DNA from: Streptomyces collinus Tu 365
Lineage (GTDB): Bacteria; Actinomycetota; Actinomycetes; Streptomycetales; Streptomycetaceae
DNA: 64,000 bases
Assembly: GCF_000444875.1 (NCBI RefSeq)
Contig: NC_021985.1
Coordinates: 4,484,170 to 4,548,169, forward strand
Direction of reading: 5' to 3'
Shown: in pieces, positions 57,357-64,000 of the stretch
How the letters are laid out: every line of letters starts with the position of its first letter
Position numbering within the stretch: the stretch's first letter is position 1
Program-made: the position numbers and the translations under genes
Notes under the pieces: generated by a model
Told to the model about the DNA's origin: nothing
The model's database searches: none
Seen by the model: the letters and a program-made list of their open reading frames with translations, nothing else

Positions 57357-58124
57357 ATGCAGCAGCCGTACGCATCCCCGCACACCGGACCGGAGCCCGG
57401 GCCGCGGCCGGGCGCGCGGGGCCGGGTCCTCGTCGTGGACGACGACCCGACCGTCGCCGAGGTCGTCGCCGGGTACCTGGACCGCGCCGGATACGCCGTG
57501 GACCGGGCCGCCGACGGCCCGGCCGCCCTGGAGCGCGCCGCCGCGCACCGGCCCGACCTGGTGGTGCTGGACCTGATGCTGCCCGGCATGGACGGCCTGG
57601 AGGTGTGCCGGCGGCTGCGCGAGCACGGGCCGGTGCCGGTCGTCATGCTCACCGCGCGCGGCGACGAGGAGGACCGCGTCCTCGGTCTCGAGGTCGGCGC
57701 CGACGACTACGTCACCAAGCCGTTCAGCCCGCGCGAGCTGGTGCTGCGGGTGGACTCGGTGCTGCGCCGGGCCCGGCCCGCCGCGCCGCGGGACCCGGGG
57801 GGCCCGCACGGCCCGTGCGGCGCGGCCGGTCTGAGTATCGACCCGGCCGCCCGCCGCGCCACCAAGAACGGCACCGAACTGGCCCTCACACTGCGCGAGT
57901 TCGACCTGCTCGCGTTCCTGTTGCGGCATCCTGGGCGGGCGTTCGCCCGGGAGGAGCTGATGCGGGAGGTGTGGGGCTGGGACTTCGGCGACCTGTCGAC
58001 CGTCACCGTCCATGTGCGCCGGCTGCGCGGCAAGGTCGAGGACGACCCGGCGCGGCCGCGGCTCATCCGGACGGTGTGGGGCGTCGGCTACCGCTTCGAC
58101 GCCACCGGGACGGAGGCGGACTGA
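57357..58124 (+). CDS. OmpR-family response regulator
   Basis: 255 residues. Receiver domain (23-140): VLVVDDDPTV, phospho-acceptor Asp in VVLDLMLPGMDGLEV, VVMLTAR and the conserved Lys in YVTKPFSPREL. DNA-binding winged helix (160-250): LTLREFDLLAFLLRHPGRAFAREELMREVWG and STVTVHVRRLRGKVEDDPARPRLIRTVWGVGYRF. Co-transcribed with the kinase, whose GTG starts one base after this stop. It is divergent from the GT2 gene and may regulate the surrounding locus. Confidence 0.93.
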   Translation: MQQPYASPHTGPEPGPRPGARGRVLVVDDDPTVAEVVAGYLDRAGYAVDRAADGPAALERAAAHRPDLVVLDLMLPGMDGLEVCRRLREHGPVPVVMLTARGDEEDRVLGLEVGADDYVTKPFSPRELVLRVDSVLRRARPAAPRDPGGPHGPCGAAGLSIDPAARRATKNGTELALTLREFDLLAFLLRHPGRAFAREELMREVWGWDFGDLSTVTVHVRRLRGKVEDDPARPRLIRTVWGVGYRFDATGTEAD

Positions 58125-58125
58125 C

Positions 58126-59238
58126 GTGCGCGACACCCTCCTCATCGCCCTGTACGCCTTCCTCGGCGCCGCCGCCACCGGCGTCGCCGGAGCGGCCGTG
58201 CTGCGCCTGATCCGCCGGCGCTCGCTCACCCTGTCGCTGGCGGTGGTGGCCGCCGTCGGGGTGGTGGCCATGCTCGCCGGGACGATGGCCGTGGCCCGGG
58301 CGATGTTCCTGTCCGCGCACGACCTGCGGGTGGTCACCGCCGTCGTGGCCATGGCGGCGGTCGTCTCCCTGGTCACCGCGCTGCTGCTGGGCCGCTGGGT
58401 CGTCGCCCGCAGCCGGGAACTCGCCGACGCCGCCCGCCACTTCGGCGACGGCGGCGCCTTCGCCGCGCCCGCCGCGCCGGCCACCGCCGAACTGGCCGCG
58501 CTCAGCCGCGAGCTGGCCGCCACCAGTGCCAGGCTCGCCGCCTCGCGGGAGCGCGAGCGGGCCCTGGAGACCTCCCGCCGCGAGCTGGTCGCCTGGATCT
58601 CGCACGACCTGCGCACCCCGCTGGCCGGGCTGCGCGCCATGTCGGAGGCGCTGGAGGACGGGGTGGCCGCCGACCCCGACCGCTACCTCAAGCAGATGCG
58701 CACCGAGGTGGAACGCCTCGACGCCATGGTGGGCGACCTCTTCGAGCTCTCCCGCATCCACGCCGGCACCCTGCCCCTGAGCCCGGCCCGGGTCTCGCTG
58801 TACGACCTGGTCGGCGACGCCATCGCGGGGGTGGGACCGCTCGCCCGTGAGCACGGGGTCCGGCTGGTCGGCGACCGGGTGGAGCCGGTGCCGGTGGAGG
58901 TCGACGGCAAGGAGATGAGCCGGGTCCTGGCCAACCTGCTGGTGAACGCCATCCGCCGCACGCCCGCCGACGGCACGGTGGCGGTCGCCGCCGAGCGGGC
59001 GCCCGACGGCGTGGTGCTCTCGGTGTCCGACGGCTGCGGCGGCATCCCCGAGGAGGACCTGCCCCGCGTCTTCGACACCGGCTGGCGCGGCACCGACGCC
59101 CGGACCCCGCCCGCCGGCGCGGGCCTGGGACTGGCGATCGTCCGCGGCATCGTGGAGGCGCACCGGGGCCGTGCGGCCGTCCGGAACATCCCGGGCGGCT
59201 GCCGCTTCGAGGTGACCCTGCCGCCGGCGGACGGGTAG
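58126..59238 (+). CDS. sensor histidine kinase
   Basis: 370 residues. Two N-terminal helices (LLIALYAFLGAAATGVAGAAVL and LAVVAAVGVVAMLAGTM, with a third pair to 100), a HAMP-like linker (LLGRWVVARSRELADAARHFG), the phosphoacceptor WISHDLRTPLAGLRAM, N-box VLANLLVNAIRRTP, G1 VSDGCGGIPEEDL and G2 GAGLGLAIVRGIVEAHRG. The extracytoplasmic loop is tiny, so it senses the membrane or a partner rather than a large ligand. Confidence 0.92.
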   Translation: MRDTLLIALYAFLGAAATGVAGAAVLRLIRRRSLTLSLAVVAAVGVVAMLAGTMAVARAMFLSAHDLRVVTAVVAMAAVVSLVTALLLGRWVVARSRELADAARHFGDGGAFAAPAAPATAELAALSRELAATSARLAASRERERALETSRRELVAWISHDLRTPLAGLRAMSEALEDGVAADPDRYLKQMRTEVERLDAMVGDLFELSRIHAGTLPLSPARVSLYDLVGDAIAGVGPLAREHGVRLVGDRVEPVPVEVDGKEMSRVLANLLVNAIRRTPADGTVAVAAERAPDGVVLSVSDGCGGIPEEDLPRVFDTGWRGTDARTPPAGAGLGLAIVRGIVEAHRGRAAVRNIPGGCRFEVTLPPADG

Positions 59239-59399
59239 GCCCCGCCCTGTGGGCCGTCCCCGAGCGCGGCGCAGCCGCGCAGGGGGTGTCTCACGTCTGT
59301 GTCTCCGAGAACGAGGGCCGGGGCGTGCCCTCAGGAGACCGACGACAAGTGCTGAGGGTTGTACGTGAGTTGAGCAGGCACCGGAGTGCCCCGTGGCGC

Positions 59400-60389
59400 T
59401 CACTCCCCCCGCGCGAACTCCCGCATGCCCTCGGCGAAGCCGGTCTCCGGCTTCCAGCCCAGTTCGGCCCGCAGGCGGGAGGAGTCCGCCGTGATGTGCC
59501 GTACGTCGCCCAGCCGGTACTCGCCGGTGACCACCGGCTCCGGGCCGCCGAGGGCGCAGGACAGGGCGCGGGCCAGGTCACCGACGGTGTGCGGCTGTCC
59601 GCTGCCGGTGTTGTAGACGGTGAGCGCCCCGGGGCGGCCGCCCGCTTCGAGCGCCGTGACGTCGGCGGCGGCCACGTCCCGTACGTGGACGAAGTCCCGC
59701 CGCTGCCGGCCGTCCTCGAACACCCGGGGCGCCTCGCCGCGGGCCAGGGCCGAGCGGAAGAAGGAGGCGACCCCGGCGTACGGGGTGTCCCGGGGCATCC
59801 GGGGGCCGTACACGTTGTGGTAGCGCAGGGAGATCGCCGAACCGTCCGTGGCGCGGGCCCAGGACGCCGCCAGGTGCTCCTGGGCGAGTTTGGTCGCCGC
59901 GTACACGTTGCGCGGGTCGGCGGGTGCGTCCTCGCTGACGAGGCCGGGGGACAGCGGCGCCCCGCAGGACGGGCAGCCCGGTTCGAAGCGGCCCGCCGCC
60001 AGGTCGGCGGCGGCGCGCGGCCCGGGGCGCACGACGCCGTGCGCGGCGCACTCGTACCGGCCCTCCCCGTACACGACCATCGAGCCGGCGAGCACCAGCC
60101 GCCGTACGCCCGCGGCGGCCATCGCGGCCAGCAGCACGGCGGTGCCCAGGTCGTTGCGGGAGACGTACGCGGCCGCGTCCGCCACACCGTCGCCGAGGCC
60201 CACCATGGCCGCCTGGTGGCAGACCGCGTCCACCCCGGGCAGCGCCGCCGCGACGGCCGCCGGGTCCCGTACGTCGGCGCCGGGATCGTCCCGTACGTCG
60301 AACACGACCGGCTCGTGCCCGGACGCCCGCAGCGCGTCCACGACATGGGACCCGATGAACCCGGCACCGCCGGTGACCAGTACTCGCAT
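59400..60389 (-). CDS. NAD-dependent sugar epimerase with zinc-ribbon-like insert (dTDP-rhamnose 4-epimerase-like)
   Basis: 329 residues. Extended SDR: VTGGAGFIGSHVV, catalytic SMVVYGEG and YAATKLAQEH (Tyr-x-x-x-Lys). Between them a 50-residue insert holds YECAAHG and GCPSCGAPLSPGLVSED, i.e. Cys/His and Cys-x2-Cys that could bind zinc; the same insert is known in dTDP-L-rhamnose 4-epimerases. RDFVHVRDVAAA and VYNTGSGQPHTVGDL are further family marks. It would supply a nucleotide sugar to the cluster. TAGCGT six bases before the ATG suggests a leaderless transcript. Confidence 0.85.
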   Translation of the reverse strand: MRVLVTGGAGFIGSHVVDALRASGHEPVVFDVRDDPGADVRDPAAVAAALPGVDAVCHQAAMVGLGDGVADAAAYVSRNDLGTAVLLAAMAAAGVRRLVLAGSMVVYGEGRYECAAHGVVRPGPRAAADLAAGRFEPGCPSCGAPLSPGLVSEDAPADPRNVYAATKLAQEHLAASWARATDGSAISLRYHNVYGPRMPRDTPYAGVASFFRSALARGEAPRVFEDGRQRRDFVHVRDVAAADVTALEAGGRPGALTVYNTGSGQPHTVGDLARALSCALGGPEPVVTGEYRLGDVRHITADSSRLRAELGWKPETGFAEGMREFARGE

Positions 60390-60395
60390 ACGCCC

Positions 60396-60401
60396 ACGCT
60401 A
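60396..60401 (-). promoter_or_regulatory. probable -10 element of a leaderless promoter (epimerase)
   Basis: TAGCGT on the minus strand lies six bases before the ATG at 60389. Confidence 0.4.
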
Positions 60402-60465
60402 GGACCGCGACCCGGCCGGGCCCGCACACGACGGGCGGTGCGTCACCGCTCCGTAAGGACTCCGC

Positions 60466-61524
60466 TCACAGCGGCCTGGCGGGCCAGTCCAGCAGCCGGG
60501 CGCCGATCACCGCCGTCTGCAGCGTGTACCGGTGCGCCGGGGCGCACGGGTCGGCGCCGGTCAGCTTGTGGATGCGTTCCAGGCGGTAGGTCAGGGCGCG
60601 CACGCTGAGCGCGAGCCGGCGGGCGGCCTCGGCGGCCACGCAGCCGGAGTCGAAGTAGGCGGTGAGCGTGTCCAGCAGCGGCCGCGGACCGCCGCGGGCC
60701 GCGGTGAGCGGACCGAGCGTGTGCGAGACCAGGTCGGTCAGGGCCTGCCGGTCGCGGGCGAGCACCGGGTACACCAGCAGGTCGGCGGCGCGCAGCAACG
60801 GCTGGTCGAGGTCGAGCCGCTCGGCCATCTCCAGCGCGGCGAGGGCCTCCTCGTACGACTGCACGACCCCGCCGGGGCCCGGCCGCGGCCGGCCCACCGC
60901 GACCCGGCTGCCCTCGCCGGCCGCGTACGCCTGCCGGGCGAAGTGGGTGACCACCTCGTCCTCGTCGCCGGGCGCGACGCACAGCATCCGGCCGTTCTTG
61001 GTGGTGAGCAGGATGCTGCGGGCGTCGAAGCGGGCGAGGACCGCCCGTTCCACCTGCCGGGTCACCGGATCGCCCTCGGCGTACGGGGCCGGCCCCTGGG
61101 CGACGGCGACCGCGTGCGCCCGGGACAGCCGCAGGCCGAACCGCTCGGCGCGCTCGGCGAGCCGGCCCAGGTCGCTGCGGCCGTAGAGCAGGTCGTCGAT
61201 GAACTCCCGGCGCGCGGCCTCCTCCCGGCGCATGGCGAGCCGCTGCGCACGTTCGTAGCCCTCGGCGAACGCGTCGATCGCCTGCTCCACGGCGGCCAGC
61301 GTGCTGTCGGCCGATCCGGGGGTGCCGGGCCAGGCGGCGCGGGCGGCGGCGAGATGGGCGACGACCAGCGCCCGCAGTCCGTGTCCGGCGTCGGCGGCCT
61401 GTTCGCCGAGCGCGCGGCGGGCCGCCAACTCCTCCCGGCTCAGCCGCCGGCCGGTGGCCGCCGCCTGCGCCAGGGCGCCCGCGTACCCCTCCAGGTAGTG
61501 CTCCGGTATCCCCTGCTCCGACAC
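60466..61524 (-). CDS. PucR-family transcriptional regulator
   Basis: 352 residues from the GTG at 61524, with GGGGGA six bases ahead. The N-terminal region is a CdaR/GGDEF-like sensor (DAFAEGYERAQRLAMRREEAARREFIDDLLYGRSDLGRLAERAERFGL; VAVGRPRPGPGGVVQSYEEALAALEMAERL). The C-terminal HTH is LLDTLTAYFDSGCVAAEAARRLALSVRALTYRLERIHKLTG. Such proteins respond to small metabolites; target genes here are unknown. Divergent from the flotillin gene. Confidence 0.85.
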   Translation of the reverse strand: MSEQGIPEHYLEGYAGALAQAAATGRRLSREELAARRALGEQAADAGHGLRALVVAHLAAARAAWPGTPGSADSTLAAVEQAIDAFAEGYERAQRLAMRREEAARREFIDDLLYGRSDLGRLAERAERFGLRLSRAHAVAVAQGPAPYAEGDPVTRQVERAVLARFDARSILLTTKNGRMLCVAPGDEDEVVTHFARQAYAAGEGSRVAVGRPRPGPGGVVQSYEEALAALEMAERLDLDQPLLRAADLLVYPVLARDRQALTDLVSHTLGPLTAARGGPRPLLDTLTAYFDSGCVAAEAARRLALSVRALTYRLERIHKLTGADPCAPAHRYTLQTAVIGARLLDWPARPL

Positions 61525-61760
61525 GCCGTCCCCCGATCGCCGCGATCCTGACGGGACGCTGACGACTCCTTGGCGTCCGTCCGGCATCGAGACCCTAGTG
61601 AACATTGCCGGGAACCGGCAATGCGCGGGCGGACCCCTCTCGTGCACCATCGCCGAAGGGGAGCACTACGGATGGCTCCGGTGCCGGGCACCGGAAGGCG
61701 TCGCGCACCGGAGCCGGGGGCTCTTCCGCCTTCGTCGCCCGACGCTCAAGGACGTATCCA

Positions 61761-63827
61761 ATGGAAGCCCTCGGCGTGCTCGTCGCCGCATGTCTCGTCG
61801 TCGTACTGCTCGCGCTGCTGGCCTTCTCCCGCCTGTACCGCAAGGTGGACCAGGGGCGGGCACTGATCGTGTCCCGGACCCGCAAGGTCGACGTGTCGTT
61901 CACCGGCCAGGTCGTGCTGCCGGTGCTGCACCGGGCCGAGGTCATGGACATCTCGGTGAAGACCATCGAGATCAGCCGCTCCGGCCGGGACGGGCTGATC
62001 TGCCGCGACAACATCCGCGCCGACATCCGCATCTCGTTCTTCGTGAAGGTCAACAAGACCGTCGAGGACGTCATCAGGGTCGCCCAGTCCGTCGGCACCG
62101 AGCGCGCCAGCCACCAGGACACGCTGCAGACGCTGTTCCACGCGAAGTTCTCCGAGGCGCTGAAGACCGTCGGCAAGCAGATGGACTTCACCGACCTGTA
62201 CACCAAGCGCGAGGAACTGCGGTACCACATCATCGAGTTGATCGGTGTCGACCTCAACGGCTACCACCTCGAGGACGCCGCGATCGACTACCTGGAGCAG
62301 ACCCCGCTCGCCCAGCTCGACCCGGCCAACGTGCTCGACGCCCAGGGCATCCGCAAGATCACCGAGTTGACGGCGATCGAGCACGTGCGCACCAACGAGG
62401 CCCGGCGCACCGAGGAGAAGGAGATCACCCGCCAGGACGTCGACGCCCGGGAGGCCATCCTGGAGCTGGAGCGCCGGCAGGCCGACGCGGAGATCAAGCA
62501 GCGCCGGGAGATCGAGACCTCCCGGGCCCGCGAGGAGGCCGAGACCGCCCGCGTGGTGGAGGAGGAGCGGCTGCGCGCCCAGGGCGCCTTCCTGCGCACC
62601 GAGGAGCAGCTCGGTGTGCAGCGCGAGAACCAGGCCCGCGAGGTCGCGGTCGCCGCGAAGAACCGCGAGCGGGTCATCGCCGTGGAGAACGAGCGCATCG
62701 AGAAGGACCGCATGCTGGAGGTCATCGCCCGGGAACGGGAGACCCAGCTGACGCGGATCGCCGCCGAGAAGGAGGTCGAGGCGGAGAAGCGGGACATCGC
62801 CGAGGTCATCCGGGAGCGGGTCGCGGTGGACCGCACGGTCGCCGAGCAGGAGGAGTCCATCAAGAAGCTGCGCGCGGTCGAGCAGGCCGAGCGCGACCGG
62901 CAGGCCCTCGTGATCGCCGCCGAGGCGGAGGCGCAGGAGAAGCTGGTCAAGGACATCAAGGCGGCCGAGGCCGCCGAGCAGGCCGCCACCCACCGCGCCG
63001 CCGAGGAACTCACCCTCGCCGAGGCCCGGCTGAAGACGGCGGACCTCGACGCGCGGGCCAGGCTGCGGCTCGCCGAGGGTGTGCAGGCGGAGGCCGCCGC
63101 CGAGGGCCTGGCCGCCGTCCAGGTCCGCGACAAGGAGGCCGAGGTCACGGTCAAGGCCGGCCGGGCCGAGGCCGAGGCCACCGGGGCCCGGCTGCGCGCG
63201 GAGGCCGAGGGCAGCCAGGCCAAGGCGCTCGCGGAGGCCGAGGGCGCCCGCGCGAAGGCCCTCGCGGAGGCCACCGGCATCGGCGAGAAGCTGAAGGCCG
63301 AGGCCGCGGGCCTGACCGACAAGGCGGCCGCCATGGCCGCCCTGGACGAGGCGTCCCGGGGCCACGAGGAGTACCGGCTGCGGCTGCAGGCGGAGAAGGA
63401 GATCCGGCTGGCCGGCCTGGAGACCCAGCGGCAGGTCGCCGAGGCGCAGGCCACGGTCCTCGCGACCGGCCTGGAGAACGCCGACATCGACATCGTCGGC
63501 GGGGAGTCCGTCTTCTTCGACCGGCTGGTGTCGGCGGTCTCGCTCGGCAAGGGCGTCGACGGCTTCGTCGACAACTCCCGTACCGCGCAGGCGCTCGCGG
63601 CACCCTGGCTGGACGGTTCGGGCAGCTTCACCGACGACCTGGGCCGGATCCTCGGCTCGCTGGGCGCGGCCGACGTGCAGCACCTGACGGTCTCGGCGCT
63701 GCTGATGAAGCTGATGAAGTCCGGCGGCCCGGAGGCCGGACCGTTGCGGCAGCTCCTCGACCGGGCCGGTGAGCTGGGGCTCGCCGACACCCCGCTGACC
63801 GCGCTGAACGGCACCGCCCGGGTGTGA
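61761..63827 (+). CDS. long flotillin-like SPFH protein
   Basis: 688 residues, longer than most bacterial flotillins. One N-terminal helix (ALGVLVAACLVVVLLALLAF), an SPFH/band-7 domain (30-205: DVSFTGQVVLPVLHRAEVMDISVKTIEISRSGRDGLICRDNIRADI), then some 350 residues of coiled coil very rich in Glu, Ala and Arg (AREEAETARVVEEERLRAQG), and a C-terminal 120-residue domain (VLATGLENADIDIVGGESVFFDRLVSAVSLGKG; LGAADVQHLTVSALLMKLMKSGG). It probably scaffolds functional membrane microdomains. The ATG has AAGGACG upstream. Confidence 0.9.
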   Translation: MEALGVLVAACLVVVLLALLAFSRLYRKVDQGRALIVSRTRKVDVSFTGQVVLPVLHRAEVMDISVKTIEISRSGRDGLICRDNIRADIRISFFVKVNKTVEDVIRVAQSVGTERASHQDTLQTLFHAKFSEALKTVGKQMDFTDLYTKREELRYHIIELIGVDLNGYHLEDAAIDYLEQTPLAQLDPANVLDAQGIRKITELTAIEHVRTNEARRTEEKEITRQDVDAREAILELERRQADAEIKQRREIETSRAREEAETARVVEEERLRAQGAFLRTEEQLGVQRENQAREVAVAAKNRERVIAVENERIEKDRMLEVIARERETQLTRIAAEKEVEAEKRDIAEVIRERVAVDRTVAEQEESIKKLRAVEQAERDRQALVIAAEAEAQEKLVKDIKAAEAAEQAATHRAAEELTLAEARLKTADLDARARLRLAEGVQAEAAAEGLAAVQVRDKEAEVTVKAGRAEAEATGARLRAEAEGSQAKALAEAEGARAKALAEATGIGEKLKAEAAGLTDKAAAMAALDEASRGHEEYRLRLQAEKEIRLAGLETQRQVAEAQATVLATGLENADIDIVGGESVFFDRLVSAVSLGKGVDGFVDNSRTAQALAAPWLDGSGSFTDDLGRILGSLGAADVQHLTVSALLMKLMKSGGPEAGPLRQLLDRAGELGLADTPLTALNGTARV

Positions 63828-63831
63828 CGGC

Positions 63832-63871
63832 CGGGGCCGGGCCCCGCACGGGGGTCGCCGGCCCGGCCCCG
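63832..63871 (+). terminator. possible hairpin between flotillin and the next gene
   Basis: An 11-bp perfect stem (CGGGGCCGGGC / GCCCGGCCCCG) with an 18-base loop begins five bases after the flotillin stop. It may attenuate rather than fully stop transcription into the next gene. Confidence 0.45.
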
Positions 63872-63950
63872 CCGTAGCCCGCTGCCCGCAACCGCACCGC
63901 GACGCACCGAAGTTCACCGTCCCGCACGCCCGCGAAGGGAAACGTCCTCC

Positions 63951-64000
63951 ATGGCCACCGCCCCGGAGACGGGTTCGTACGACACCGTCGACGCCGGCAC
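63951..64000 (+). CDS. start of the gene after flotillin (truncated by window end)
   Basis: An ATG with GAAGGGAAA about ten bases upstream opens a frame of 17 visible codons (MATAPETGSYDTVDAGT). In Streptomyces, flotillin genes of this type are commonly followed by a very large AAA-type protein annotated as DNA repair ATPase whose N-terminus resembles this. Identity is inferred from position only. Confidence 0.5.
   Translation, partial: MATAPETGSYDTVDAG

Noticed and set aside
51581..60389. Arsenosugar/bisenarsan-type cluster suggested by the TIGR04282 gene
   Set aside because: No ArsM methyltransferase, radical SAM ArsS or arsenic-resistance genes are present; the DUF2064 family is broader than its name.
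1..64000. Prophage, insertion sequence or integrated element
   Set aside because: No transposase, integrase, tRNA attachment site or phage structural gene was seen, and composition is even throughout.

Overview
The window is chromosomal DNA of a Streptomyces-type actinomycete. Base composition is very GC-rich, codons end almost always in G or C, many genes start with GTG, and the gene content is typical of the genus: SpoIIE-type PP2C phosphatases, a MocR regulator, a PucR regulator, an XRE-TPR regulator and large secreted propeller proteins. A near-perfect parS site (GTTTCACGTGGAAC) inside aspS suggests the origin-proximal chromosome core, where Streptomyces parS sites cluster. No rRNA, tRNA, CRISPR array, insertion sequence, prophage or complete secondary-metabolite cluster was seen. 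About 50 protein genes are called, some cut by the window edges, plus one decayed gene, several strong hairpin terminators and a series of candidate operators.

Layout. 0-13 kb holds mostly housekeeping and conserved genes: the tail of an MFS transporter, a methyltransferase, a DinB/maleylpyruvate-isomerase-like protein, a nitrilase-superfamily amidase, a LURP-one-like protein, a secreted RTX calcium-binding protein, a thioredoxin-NHL protein, M18 aminopeptidase, a FadE5-type acyl-CoA dehydrogenase, an SseB-like protein and a pirin. 13-27 kb holds an AI-2E permease, a PAS-GAF-SpoIIE-ATPase phosphatase, aspS, a secreted FG-GAP protein, a two-gene nucleotidyltransferase/PD-(D/E)XK-like pair and two different methionyl-tRNA synthetases in tandem. 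27-40 kb holds a vWA protein with a duplicated acidic linker, a decayed FUSC remnant, an EEP phosphohydrolase, an alpha/beta hydrolase divergent from a MocR regulator, membrane proteins, a second SpoIIE phosphatase followed by a protein that looks like an inactive caspase fold, a secreted YVTN/Ig protein and an M20 amidohydrolase.

40-51 kb begins with an XRE-TPR regulator divergent from a tiny predicted secreted peptide ORF, with a 14-bp AT-rich palindrome between them. It continues with a lipoprotein, a nucleoside hydrolase, an alpha-glucosidase, a DUF4142 protein, a DUF6445 protein, an atypical SDR, an aquaglyceroporin and a coupled membrane protein/winged-helix regulator pair. 51.5-60.4 kb looks like an uncharacterised glycoconjugate locus: a GT-C-like membrane protein, a membrane molybdopterin oxidoreductase, a methyltransferase, a DUF2064 transferase, a GT2 glycosyltransferase, a two-component system and a zinc-insert sugar epimerase. 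Within it the first codons of the DUF2064 gene plus a dispersed intergenic repeat have been copied in tandem. 60.4-64 kb holds a PucR regulator, a long flotillin and the start of its probable partner.

The most promising items are the XRE-TPR/secreted-peptide locus, which resembles the logic of RRNPP quorum-sensing systems, the pseudo-caspase beside a PP2C phosphatase, the Rpn-like nuclease/AbiEii-like pair, the coding-region parS site and the gene-start amplification at 56 kb. All function calls come from reading the sequence and family knowledge; no database search was run.
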